In this document: piece after piece, positions 1 to 7,261 of the stretch | Numbering within the stretch: position 1 is the stretch's first letter | How the letters are laid out: each line of letters starts with the position of its first letter | Assembly: GCA_002431285.1 (NCBI GenBank) | Contig: DJEF01000034.1 | Span: 96,045 to 103,305 of the forward strand | Origin: Ruminococcaceae bacterium UBA5905 | GTDB taxonomy: Bacteria; Bacillota; Clostridia; Oscillospirales; Acutalibacteraceae | Direction: 5' to 3' | Length of the DNA stretch: 7,261 nt | Notes under the pieces: generated by a model | What the model saw: only the letters and a program-made list of their open reading frames with translations | Database searches by the model: none | What the model was told of the DNA's origin: nothing | Made by a program: the position numbers and the translations under genes

Positions 1-1
1 C

Positions 2-784
2 TCCCCCTATTATTTCAAGAATGTACAGAACGGCGTTTTTCTGCACTTTCTGAAGGTCTCGGGCGCCGCCGCGCTGGCGGGCGAGGCCATTGCCGGCTGC
101 CACGCCGACGGGAAATACTATCTCACTAAATCGAAACGGGAGATCGAATATTATCAGAAACGGGCGGACGATATGCTGGCCAACGCCTGTCCGCTGATGG
201 AGATATACCGCAGCGAGCGGGGGAATGAGCTGAATACCTTCCTGCTGGCCGACGTGGGAAAGCCCGGCGGGCGGCGGAGCATTCTTTCCACGCTGCCGCT
301 GTATACCGCCAGCCGCGCGCTTTTGGAGCGCATACTGGACCGGCACGGCGTGGACCCGGAGCAGCGGGAGACGATTCTCAAATATGCGGACGATCGGCGG
401 CAGCGGGTGGCCGCCATTCTGGAGAATGAGAGTCTGGAGGATGAGCTTCCGATGATCGCCCCGGAGGAATTCAGCGCCGCGCCCCCGGTGCTGGAGCTGT
501 CGGGCATTTTCTGCGAGACGGACATTTCGTACAGCGAGGAGGAATACCGGGCGCATCTGGAGGAGACCTACGCCTTTGCCGCGGAGCATCCCAATTACAC
601 GGTCAGACAAAGCGCGATGCACGCCTTCCGCAATCTGCAAATCCTCGTCCACGAGGATCAGTGGGTCATGGTGTCCAAGAGCAAGGCTCCCGCCATACAT
701 TTTGTCATCCGCCACCCGAAGCTGCGCGGCGCGATCGAGAACTTTATCCCGCCGGTCACGGAGACGGACGGACCGCCGGCCTGA
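2..784 (+). CDS. Unrecognised protein, C-terminal 260 residues (possible effector part of a regulator)
   Basis: The frame is open from the left edge to the TGA at 782-784, so the true start lies outside the window; the Met codon at 173 is internal. The visible part is soluble, with no signal peptide or membrane segment. It is rich in charged, probably helical stretches, for example around the internal motif KSKREIEYYQKRADDM, and ends in a mixed segment containing WVMVSKSKAPAIHFVIRHP. I cannot assign a family from memory with certainty. The overall look (a long alpha/beta C-terminal region, no catalytic motif) faintly resembles the effector half of HTH-type regulators of Clostridia whose DNA-binding domain is N-terminal, which would be off the edge here. 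That is a guess. The reading frame is well supported by codon use and length. It lies upstream of ftsZ on the same strand, but 250 bp and a strong promoter separate them, so they need not be co-transcribed. Confidence 0.8.
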   Translation, partial: SPYYFKNVQNGVFLHFLKVSGAAALAGEAIAGCHADGKYYLTKSKREIEYYQKRADDMLANACPLMEIYRSERGNELNTFLLADVGKPGGRRSILSTLPLYTASRALLERILDRHGVDPEQRETILKYADDRRQRVAAILENESLEDELPMIAPEEFSAAPPVLELSGIFCETDISYSEEEYRAHLEETYAFAAEHPNYTVRQSAMHAFRNLQILVHEDQWVMVSKSKAPAIHFVIRHPKLRGAIENFIPPVTETDGPPA

Positions 785-859
785 CCCCGTCGGCGGACGC
801 CGCCGCCCCCCTGTAACGTGAGTCGGAGCCGGGTGCGACGGTATTCCTCCTGTCTCGCG

Positions 860-887
860 CGAAAGCCGGGTATTTCCCGTTTTTTCG
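860..887 (+). terminator. Weak candidate terminator after the upstream gene
   Basis: A short CGGG/CCCG stem (867-870 with 876-879) and a TATTT loop are followed by six T (880-885). Outer pairing of CGAAA with TTTCG can extend it across an internal loop. The core stem is only four base pairs, so this is a weak call. A second hairpin nearer the stop, CGGCGG-ACG-CCGCCG at 791-805, has no T tract. Confidence 0.3.
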
Positions 888-944
888 CCCCGGACGCCGG
901 ATTGACCCACGGATGAAATAATGTGAAAAGTATGAAAATACCTG

Positions 945-973
945 TTGAAAATGCGGACAGGCTGTGCTATAAT
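945..973 (+). promoter_or_regulatory. SigA-type promoter of ftsZ
   Basis: The -35 box TTGAAA (945-950) and -10 box TATAAT (968-973) are separated by exactly 17 bp, so 11 of 12 positions match the housekeeping consensus. Transcription would begin near 980, leaving a leader of about 54 nt before the ftsZ start. The promoter lies inside the longest open reading frame that includes ftsZ, so the Met codon at 923 cannot be the start on this transcript. Confidence 0.9.
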
Positions 974-1017
974 CATCTTAATAATAACAGGAATGGGGTA
1001 GTCTCCCTTGTTCCGGC

Positions 1018-1024
1018 GGGAGGA
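1018..1024 (+). promoter_or_regulatory. Ribosome binding site that fixes the ftsZ start
   Basis: GGGAGGA stands 9 nt before the ATG at 1034 and 12 nt before the second ATG at 1037. It supports 1034 as the start and rules against the upstream in-frame Met at 923, which has no such site and precedes the promoter. Confidence 0.8.
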
Positions 1025-1033
1025 CGATGCTAT

Positions 1034-2149
<1,116 letters not shown>

Positions 2150-2210
2150 TTTCCCCGTTTGCCCCCTCATCCGGACGTTTCTCCCGGACGATAGTATGAT
2201 AAGTACGATG

Positions 2211-2251
2211 AGCCCCGTCCCCGGCGCCGATGGTACCGGGGACGGGGCTTT
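2211..2251 (+). terminator. Terminator hairpin downstream of ftsZ
   Basis: A perfect 14-bp GC-rich stem pairs 2211-2224 with 2236-2249 around an 11-nt loop, 61 nt after the ftsZ stop. The trailing T run is short (CTTTG), so the U tract is weak, but the stem is strong and lies between convergent genes. Confidence 0.7.
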
Positions 2252-2297
2252 GCATTCCGCCCGATGCCCTTTCAAGCAAAAGCAGCCCACACCGAAG

Positions 2298-2330
2298 AGA
2301 GCGCCGCAGGCTATTTGCCTGCGGCGCTCT
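2298..2330 (-). terminator. Terminator hairpin of the GGDEF gene
   Basis: A perfect 14-bp stem pairs AGAGCGCCGCAGGC (2298-2311) with its complement (2317-2330) around a 5-nt TATTT loop, 31 nt past the stop of the - strand GGDEF gene. On the - strand it is followed by CTTCGG, a poor T tract. It may act in both directions as a backup terminator for ftsZ. Confidence 0.65.
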
Positions 2331-2361
2331 TGTCGAAATTCCGTCTCTCCGCTCTGTCGGA

Positions 2362-3525
2362 TCAGCGGCGTTTCCTACGACTCTCCGTTTTCGTGCGGTA
2401 CATGGCTCCATCCGCCGCCCGGAGCAGCTGCTTCACATCCTCCACGCTGTTGCATACACCGTCGGCCACGCCGATGCTGACAGACAGACGGAATGGGTAT
2501 GCCTGCTCGGCGTTTTTCTGCTCCAGCTGCCGCTGTATCTGCGCCGCCAGCCGTTCCATGGAATCGGGGCTGCATTCCCGGCTGACAACCAAAAATTCAT
2601 CGCCGCCGTATCGGCACACAAAGGCATGGGGCAGCACCGCCTCACAGCCGTGCCGCACCGCATCCGCCACATCCAGCAGCGCTCGATCTCCCTCCAGATG
2701 TCCGTAGCGATCGTTCACCTGCTTGAAGCGGTCGATATCCAGCATCATCGCGCTCAGCGGCAAGGCGGCATTGTGCTGGATGTGACGCTCGTTATACCGC
2801 TCCAATCCATACCGGTTGTTTAGGCCGGTCAGCGGATCGGTGAGTATCTGGGCATTCTGCTCCATCACCGAAACCGTTACAATGGACAGCGTGATCCCCA
2901 CCTGAAAACAGCTGACACCGTAATAGCACATCTGCACGGTCGCCGCCGCAGCCGGCGGGACGATGAAAAACAGCAGCGAGTGCAGCTTCCGCCATTTGTT
3001 CCGATTTTTTCTTTGCAGCAGCACACCCAGCGTGATCCCGGCGGTGATCAACAGATACGACCAGGATACCAGCCAGTGGATCCACACGCCGTCGCCCCGC
3101 ACATACCGGTTGTCGGCATCCACGAAAAACAGGAAATGCGTCCACGGGTTCAGCAGCGTCACCACAGATATTCCTATGAGCGAAGTGGCGCAAAGCAACG
3201 GACCACGAATGTGCTTTTTCACGATCTTCAACCGGATCAGCACATATAGCAGCCACAGATAGCACACCACAGAGATCGCCTCATAATACAGCGTGTTGCT
3301 GACCATGATCAGCCTCCGCGCCCCAGAAAAAAAACGTCCCCGGCAGATACCGGCAACCATATCGGAGACGCACAGCAGGATCGACACCCACAGCATCAGA
3401 CTGAACACGCGATTGTCCGCAGAGGAGCGGTCGCTACGGAAATACCTCTGCCGCGCAACCAGTGCCAACATGAAAATACAGATGAAATTGACTTCCACAT
3501 AGTAGACGACTGTGATACGGATCAC
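2362..3525 (-). CDS. Membrane-anchored diguanylate cyclase (GGDEF domain)
   Basis: The protein is predicted to make cyclic di-GMP from two GTP at the cytoplasmic face of the membrane. It has 387 residues. The N-terminal 220 hold about six or seven hydrophobic spans (roughly 4-24, 41-60, 78-98, 109-127, 150-170, 182-201 and 205-220), an integral membrane sensor whose ligand cannot be read from sequence. The GGDEF domain follows: DPLTGLNNRYG at 230-240, the metal-binding motif MLDIDRFKQVNDRYGH at 261-276 with D263, and an intact GGDEF at 307-311, so activity is expected. The inhibitory RxxD site that normally sits five residues before GGDEF is replaced by LPHA (298-301), so product feedback through that site is unlikely. 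No EAL, HD-GYP or receiver domain is present. The start is a GTG. It is favoured because the promoter places the transcript start only about 17 nt upstream; the ribosome binding site is just a G-rich run touching the start codon. It is probably a single-gene unit, converging on ftsZ. Confidence 0.92.
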   Translation of the reverse strand: MIRITVVYYVEVNFICIFMLALVARQRYFRSDRSSADNRVFSLMLWVSILLCVSDMVAGICRGRFFSGARRLIMVSNTLYYEAISVVCYLWLLYVLIRLKIVKKHIRGPLLCATSLIGISVVTLLNPWTHFLFFVDADNRYVRGDGVWIHWLVSWSYLLITAGITLGVLLQRKNRNKWRKLHSLLFFIVPPAAAATVQMCYYGVSCFQVGITLSIVTVSVMEQNAQILTDPLTGLNNRYGLERYNERHIQHNAALPLSAMMLDIDRFKQVNDRYGHLEGDRALLDVADAVRHGCEAVLPHAFVCRYGGDEFLVVSRECSPDSMERLAAQIQRQLEQKNAEQAYPFRLSVSIGVADGVCNSVEDVKQLLRAADGAMYRTKTESRRKRR

Positions 3526-3548
3526 CCCCGCTGCTCTTTTCTTATAGG

Positions 3549-3577
3549 ATTATACTACAGTCGCCGCGCCGTGGCAA
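3549..3577 (-). promoter_or_regulatory. SigA-type promoter of the GGDEF gene
   Basis: Read on the - strand, TTGCCA (3577-3572) and TATAAT (3554-3549) are separated by exactly 17 bp, matching 11 of 12 consensus positions. The expected transcript start near 3542 leaves a leader of only about 17 nt before the GTG at 3525, which rules out starts further upstream. Confidence 0.8.
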
Positions 3578-3602
3578 GTCGTAACAGGTTTATTTTTCTA
3601 TA

Positions 3603-3645
3603 AAAAACACAAACCCCCGTTGCGGGCATTCTGCCCGCAACGGGG
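3603..3645 (-). terminator. Intrinsic terminator of htpG
   Basis: On the - strand, a 13- to 14-bp stem (3645-3633 pairing with 3627-3615, plus a possible T-A pair closing a 3-nt loop) begins 5 nt after the htpG stop codon. It is followed by a T-rich run ending in TTTTTT. It separates htpG from the downstream GGDEF gene, which has its own promoter. Confidence 0.9.
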
Positions 3646-3650
3646 TCGGC

Positions 3651-5525
3651 TCATTCGGCCAAAATCTTGCACATATCGTTGGAGAACGCCACCGGGTCCT
3701 CCACGCTCATGCCCTCGATGAGCAGCGCCTGCCCATACAACAGCGAGGTGTACAGCTTCAGCTGCTCCTCGTCCCCCTTGAGGGACAGCAGCTTCTGATA
3801 GATGGGATGGTTCTCGTTGATCTCCAGCACCCGCCGGGCGGACACTTTCTGGTCGCCGGGCTGGGCATTCAGTACCCGCTCCATCTCCAGCGAAATCTCC
3901 CCCTCGCTGGTGAGGCAAACCGGGTGGGTCTTCAGCCGCTTGGAGGCGCGCACCGCCGTCACTTTGCCGTCCAGCGCCGCCGTCATGGCGTCAAACAGGC
4001 TCTTTTGCTCCTCGGTGGGTTCGGTCTTTTCTTCCTCCGGGGCGTCAAAGCCCAGATCATCCGAGGATACGGAACGGAACTCTTTTTCCTCAAACTGATG
4101 CAGCATCTTGAGAGCAAATTCGTCCACATCTTGGGTCAGATACAGAATTTCATATCCCTTGTCCGCCACCGCCTCGGTCTGGGGCAGCGCCGCCGCCTTT
4201 TCCGGCGTTTCGCCGCAGGCATAATAGATATACTTCTGCTCCTCTTTCATCCGGGCGACATACTCTGCCAGCGAGGTCAGCTTATTCTCATGAGAGGAAT
4301 GGAACAGCAGCAGATCCTGCAGCACCTCCCGATGGGTGCCGAAATCGGAATACAGCCCGTATTTCAGCTGCAACCCGAAATTGCCGAAGAATTTTTCATA
4401 GTTCTCCCGGTCGGTATTGAGCATCGCCAGCAGCTCAGAATGAATTTTCTTTTCCAGCCGCCCGGCGATGAGCTTCAGCTGCCGGTCGTGCTGCAACATC
4501 TCACGGGAAATGTTCAGCGACAGATCCTGCGAATCCACCAGCCCTTTGACAAAGCTGAAATAATCGGGCAGCAGATCCGGGCATTTATCCATGATCAGCA
4601 CGCCGCTGGCGTACAGCTGCAAGCCCTTTTCGTATTCCCGGCTGTAATAATTGAAGGGGGCCCGCGCCGGAATGAACAGCAGCGCATTGTAAGTGGCGGA
4701 GCCTTCGGTGGAGGAATAGATCACCCGCGCCGGATCCTCATAGTCCATGAACTTTTCCTTATAGAAAGCGTTATATTCCTCCGGGGTGACTTCGCTCTTG
4801 GCCTTTTTCCACAGCGGTACCATGCTGTTGAGGGTCTCCATCTCGGTATAGGTCTCGTATTCGTTCTCGCTGCCCTCCTTGAGACGGCTCTTTTCCATCT
4901 CCATGCGGATGGGGTAGCGGATATAGTCGGAATACTTCTTCACCAGCTGCTGCAGTCGATGAGGCTCCAGAAACTCGTCGTAGTTTTCTTCCTCGGTGTT
5001 CGCTTTGATGTGCAGCTGAATTTCCGTGCCGCGGCCGTCCTTTTCGCCTGCCGTCACGGTGTAGCCGTCTGCCCCCTTGGAGCGCCACACCCACGCCTCG
5101 TCGCTGTCAAAGCGGCGAGAGGTCACGGTCACGCAGTCCGCCACCATAAAGGCGGCATAGAAGCCCACGCCGAACTGACCGATGATGTCCACATCGTCCT
5201 TCTGCTCGTTCTCTTTCTTGAAGGCCAGCGAGCCGCTCCTGGCGATGGTGCCCAGATTCTGCTCCAGCTCCTCCTTTGTCATGCCCACGCCGTTATCCGT
5301 CACGGTGAGGGTGCGGGTGTCCTTATCCACCGCCAGCCCGATGGACAGCTCATCCCGGCTCAGTCCGGTGATATCCCCGCTGAGCGAATGATAATACAGC
5401 TTGTCCAGCGCGTCGCTGGCGTTGGAGATCAGCTCCCGCAGGAAAATCTCCTTGTGGGTATAGATGGAATTGATCATTAAGTCCAGCAGCCGTTTGGATT
5501 CGGCCTTGAATTGTTTGGTTGCCAT
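3651..5525 (-). CDS. htpG: Molecular chaperone HtpG (bacterial Hsp90)
   Basis: This is the cytosolic ATP-dependent dimeric chaperone that remodels client proteins, usually with DnaK. It has 624 residues, the same length as the E. coli protein. The N-terminal GHKL ATPase domain (about 1-215) shows [16 protein letters not shown] (28-43) with the catalytic E31 and Mg-binding N35, DNGVGM (77-82) with the adenine-contacting D77, the lid segment GTIARSGS (92-99), and [11 protein letters not shown] (116-126). [10 protein letters not shown] follows at 164-173. The middle domain (about 225-490) contains [19 protein letters not shown] (291-309) and [11 protein letters not shown] (337-347) with the ATP-contacting R341. 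The C-terminal dimerisation domain completes the chain without an MEEVD tail, as usual in bacteria. The ATG at 5525 has a GGGGGA ribosome binding site 7 nt upstream (5532-5537). A CIRCE operator in the leader indicates HrcA repression. All key residues are present and no frameshift was seen. Confidence 0.98.
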   Translation of the reverse strand: MATKQFKAESKRLLDLMINSIYTHKEIFLRELISNASDALDKLYYHSLSGDITGLSRDELSIGLAVDKDTRTLTVTDNGVGMTKEELEQNLGTIARSGSLAFKKENEQKDDVDIIGQFGVGFYAAFMVADCVTVTSRRFDSDEAWVWRSKGADGYTVTAGEKDGRGTEIQLHIKANTEEENYDEFLEPHRLQQLVKKYSDYIRYPIRMEMEKSRLKEGSENEYETYTEMETLNSMVPLWKKAKSEVTPEEYNAFYKEKFMDYEDPARVIYSSTEGSATYNALLFIPARAPFNYYSREYEKGLQLYASGVLIMDKCPDLLPDYFSFVKGLVDSQDLSLNISREMLQHDRQLKLIAGRLEKKIHSELLAMLNTDRENYEKFFGNFGLQLKYGLYSDFGTHREVLQDLLLFHSSHENKLTSLAEYVARMKEEQKYIYYACGETPEKAAALPQTEAVADKGYEILYLTQDVDEFALKMLHQFEEKEFRSVSSDDLGFDAPEEEKTEPTEEQKSLFDAMTAALDGKVTAVRASKRLKTHPVCLTSEGEISLEMERVLNAQPGDQKVSARRVLEINENHPIYQKLLSLKGDEEQLKLYTSLLYGQALLIEGMSVEDPVAFSNDMCKILAE

Positions 5526-5553
5526 GATGCATCCCCCGATTGTCTGTGTAGTT

Positions 5554-5580
5554 TTAGCACTCGTATCTTCCGAGTGCTAA
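5554..5580 (-). promoter_or_regulatory. CIRCE operator (HrcA binding site) of htpG
   Basis: TTAGCACTC (5554-5562), a 9-bp spacer and GAGTGCTAA (5572-5580) give a perfect match to the CIRCE consensus inverted repeat. It begins 4 bp downstream of the htpG -10 box and covers the expected transcript start, the classical position for repression by HrcA. It lies 28 bp upstream of the htpG start codon. Confidence 0.97.
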
Positions 5581-5584
5581 TGTC

Positions 5585-5613
5585 AGTATAGCCCTCTCCG
5601 GACAAAAAAGCAA
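5585..5613 (-). promoter_or_regulatory. Probable promoter of htpG
   Basis: On the - strand the -10 box TATACT (5590-5585) matches 5 of 6 positions. At 17 bp spacing the -35 is TTGCTT (5613-5608), matching only the TTG. Transcription would start near 5578, inside the CIRCE element, giving a leader of about 53 nt. The -10 is convincing because of its position next to CIRCE; the -35 is weak. Confidence 0.7.
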
Positions 5614-5637
5614 CCCCTGAATATGAACATTTTGTAA

Positions 5638-5695
5638 AAAAGCGGTCACACATTCACCGGTCTGCCCCCAACCCAGGAGACCGTCTCCCGCTTTT
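5638..5695. repeat. Nested inverted repeats between the divergent promoters
   Basis: An outer repeat pairs AAAAGCGG (5638-5645) with CCGCTTTT (5688-5695). An inner repeat pairs CGGTCT (5658-5663) with AGACCG (5678-5683). A compact palindrome, GGAGACCGTCTCC (5676-5688), overlaps the inner and outer right arms. Read on the - strand the outer stem ends in CCGCTTTTTT, which resembles a terminator, but no gene is seen that would need one. It could be an operator, a cruciform or the end of a small RNA. No function is assigned. Confidence 0.5.
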
Positions 5696-5729
5696 CTGCA
5701 AATTTCTTTGAAAAAATGCAAAAAAGGGG

Positions 5730-5757
5730 TTGACAAATCCAAATTCCGGAGTATAAT
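5730..5757 (+). promoter_or_regulatory. Consensus SigA promoter of the glutamine synthetase gene
   Basis: TTGACA (5730-5735) and TATAAT (5752-5757) are both perfect, with a 16-bp spacer. Transcription should begin near 5764, leaving a leader of about 155 nt. Such a strong promoter followed at once by terminators implies control at elongation rather than initiation. Confidence 0.9.
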
Positions 5758-5768
5758 ACACCGCATAA

Positions 5769-5786
5769 AGGCAAAGGCGTCTTGGA
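5769..5786 (+). repeat. Leader repeat, copy 1
   Basis: AGGCAAAGGCGTCTTGGA is repeated at 5846-5863 with one difference (17 of 18 identical). It includes the hexaloop and the 5' arm of the first terminator. Confidence 0.9.
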
Positions 5787-5812
5787 GTGTGACACTCCCG
5801 GACGCCCTTTTT
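5776..5812 (+). terminator. Leader terminator 1 (attenuator)
   Basis: GGCGTC (5776-5781) pairs with GACGCC (5801-5806), and GGAGTG (5784-5789) with CACTCC (5793-5798), around a TGA loop. A 2 x 2 internal junction includes one possible U-G pair. TTTTT follows at 5808-5812. It lies within 50 nt of the expected transcript start and far from any stop codon, so it is a leader attenuator rather than a gene-end terminator. Confidence 0.85.
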
Positions 5813-5842
5813 CGTACATACACAACATATACCGTCAAAAAT

Positions 5843-5894
5843 GCGAGGCAATGGCGTCTTGGATGAAAATTCAGGGGTCGTTGTCTCGCTTTTT
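5843..5894 (+). terminator. Leader terminator 2 (attenuator)
   Basis: GCGAGGCAATGGC (5843-5855) pairs with 5877-5889 over 13 base pairs including three G-U pairs. An inner stem (5858-5864 with 5869-5875) is capped by a GAAA tetraloop. The stem ends directly in TTTTT (5890-5894) followed by AATTT. It ends 24 nt before the glutamine synthetase start codon. Confidence 0.8.
5846..5863 (+). repeat. Leader repeat, copy 2
   Basis: AGGCAATGGCGTCTTGGA is the second copy of the 18-nt leader element, differing from copy 1 at one loop base (position 5852, T for A). It forms the second hexaloop hairpin and part of the second terminator. Confidence 0.9.
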
Positions 5895-5902
5895 AATTTG
5901 TC

Positions 5903-5910
5903 AAAAGGAG
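5903..5910 (+). promoter_or_regulatory. Ribosome binding site that fixes the glutamine synthetase start
   Basis: AAAAGGAG lies 8 nt before the ATG at 5919. An in-frame ATG at 5841 would add 26 residues encoded by the leader terminator, but it has no ribosome binding site. A GTG at 5916 is directly adjacent but too close for the best spacing. Confidence 0.85.
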
Positions 5911-5918
5911 TGCTTGTG

Positions 5919-7261
<1,343 letters not shown>

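Larger units (their letters stand above)
5764..5918 (+). promoter_or_regulatory. Attenuator leader with two tandem terminators and ANTAR-like hexaloop hairpins
   Basis: The untranslated leader holds two modules about 77 nt apart. In each, an 18-nt repeat can fold into a small hairpin with a six-base loop: 5768-5783 (loop AAAGGC at 5773-5778, five pairs) and 5844-5861 (loop AATGGC at 5850-5855, six pairs). Both loops have A at position 1 and G at position 4, as described for RNA targets of ANTAR antiterminators such as NasR and EutV. In each module the hairpin shares bases with the 5' arm of an intrinsic terminator, so the two folds exclude each other. The proposed reading is that an ANTAR protein, active under nitrogen limitation, stabilises the hexaloop hairpins and lets polymerase through. 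The protein itself is not in the window. Known targets have two hairpins close together; here they are about 60 nt apart with a terminator between them. Confidence 0.7.

Noticed and set aside
154..525. 123-residue - strand Ser/Arg-rich frame
   Set aside because: It is the antisense shadow of the upstream partial gene, with low-complexity composition.
791..805. CGGCGG-ACG-CCGCCG hairpin after the first gene
   Set aside because: It has six pairs but no T tract and lies in a very GC-rich stretch where such repeats arise by chance; not called as a terminator.
2171..2190. Direct repeat CCGGACG (2171-2177 and 2184-2190)
   Set aside because: It is only seven bases in a GC-rich intergenic stretch, with no further copies or nearby feature to suggest a role.
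2230..2823. 197-residue + strand frame across the terminators and into the GGDEF gene
   Set aside because: It starts inside a terminator hairpin and continues antisense to the well-supported GGDEF domain.
3807..5480. 557-residue open frame on the + strand opposite htpG
   Set aside because: It is the antisense shadow of a fully conserved GC-rich gene. Its translation has no domain and is rich in His, Gln, Arg and Leu as expected from reversed htpG codons. No promoter or ribosome binding site of its own was seen.

Overview
The window is a GC-rich stretch of a Gram-positive chromosome, most likely from the Clostridia (Oscillospiraceae/Ruminococcaceae type). The evidence is housekeeping SigA-type promoters, Shine-Dalgarno starts, a perfect CIRCE heat-shock operator, a class III glutamine synthetase and a Firmicutes-type FtsZ. 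It reads as ordinary core chromosome: no mobile element, tRNA, rRNA or CRISPR array was seen.

Layout from left to right. (1) The 3' part of an unrecognised gene on the + strand (2-784), possibly the effector half of a transcriptional regulator. (2) ftsZ on the + strand (1034-2149), with a near-perfect SigA promoter that lies inside the longest open frame and so fixes the start. (3) A convergent junction with two 14-bp GC-rich hairpins (2211-2249 and 2298-2330). (4) A membrane-bound GGDEF diguanylate cyclase on the - strand (2362-3525), with its own promoter and a GTG start. (5) A terminator, then htpG (Hsp90) on the - strand (3651-5525), with a perfect CIRCE operator in its 5' leader. (6) A 393-bp divergent intergenic region (5526-5918). 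(7) The first 447 codons of a class III glutamine synthetase (glnN/glnA type III) on the + strand, running off the right edge.

The genes are separate transcription units rather than one operon: each complete gene has its own promoter and a candidate terminator. They cover division (FtsZ), c-di-GMP signalling (GGDEF), protein folding under HrcA control (HtpG) and ammonium assimilation (GSIII).

The most interesting part is the roughly 155-nt leader of the glutamine synthetase gene. Directly after a consensus promoter it carries two tandem intrinsic terminators. The 5' arm of each overlaps a copy of the same 18-nt repeat, and each repeat can instead fold into a small hairpin with a six-base loop that has A at position 1 and G at position 4. 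That is the known signature of RNA targets of ANTAR-domain antiterminators. The leader is therefore proposed as a tandem, nitrogen-responsive attenuator. The single-hairpin-per-terminator layout is unusual for that class.
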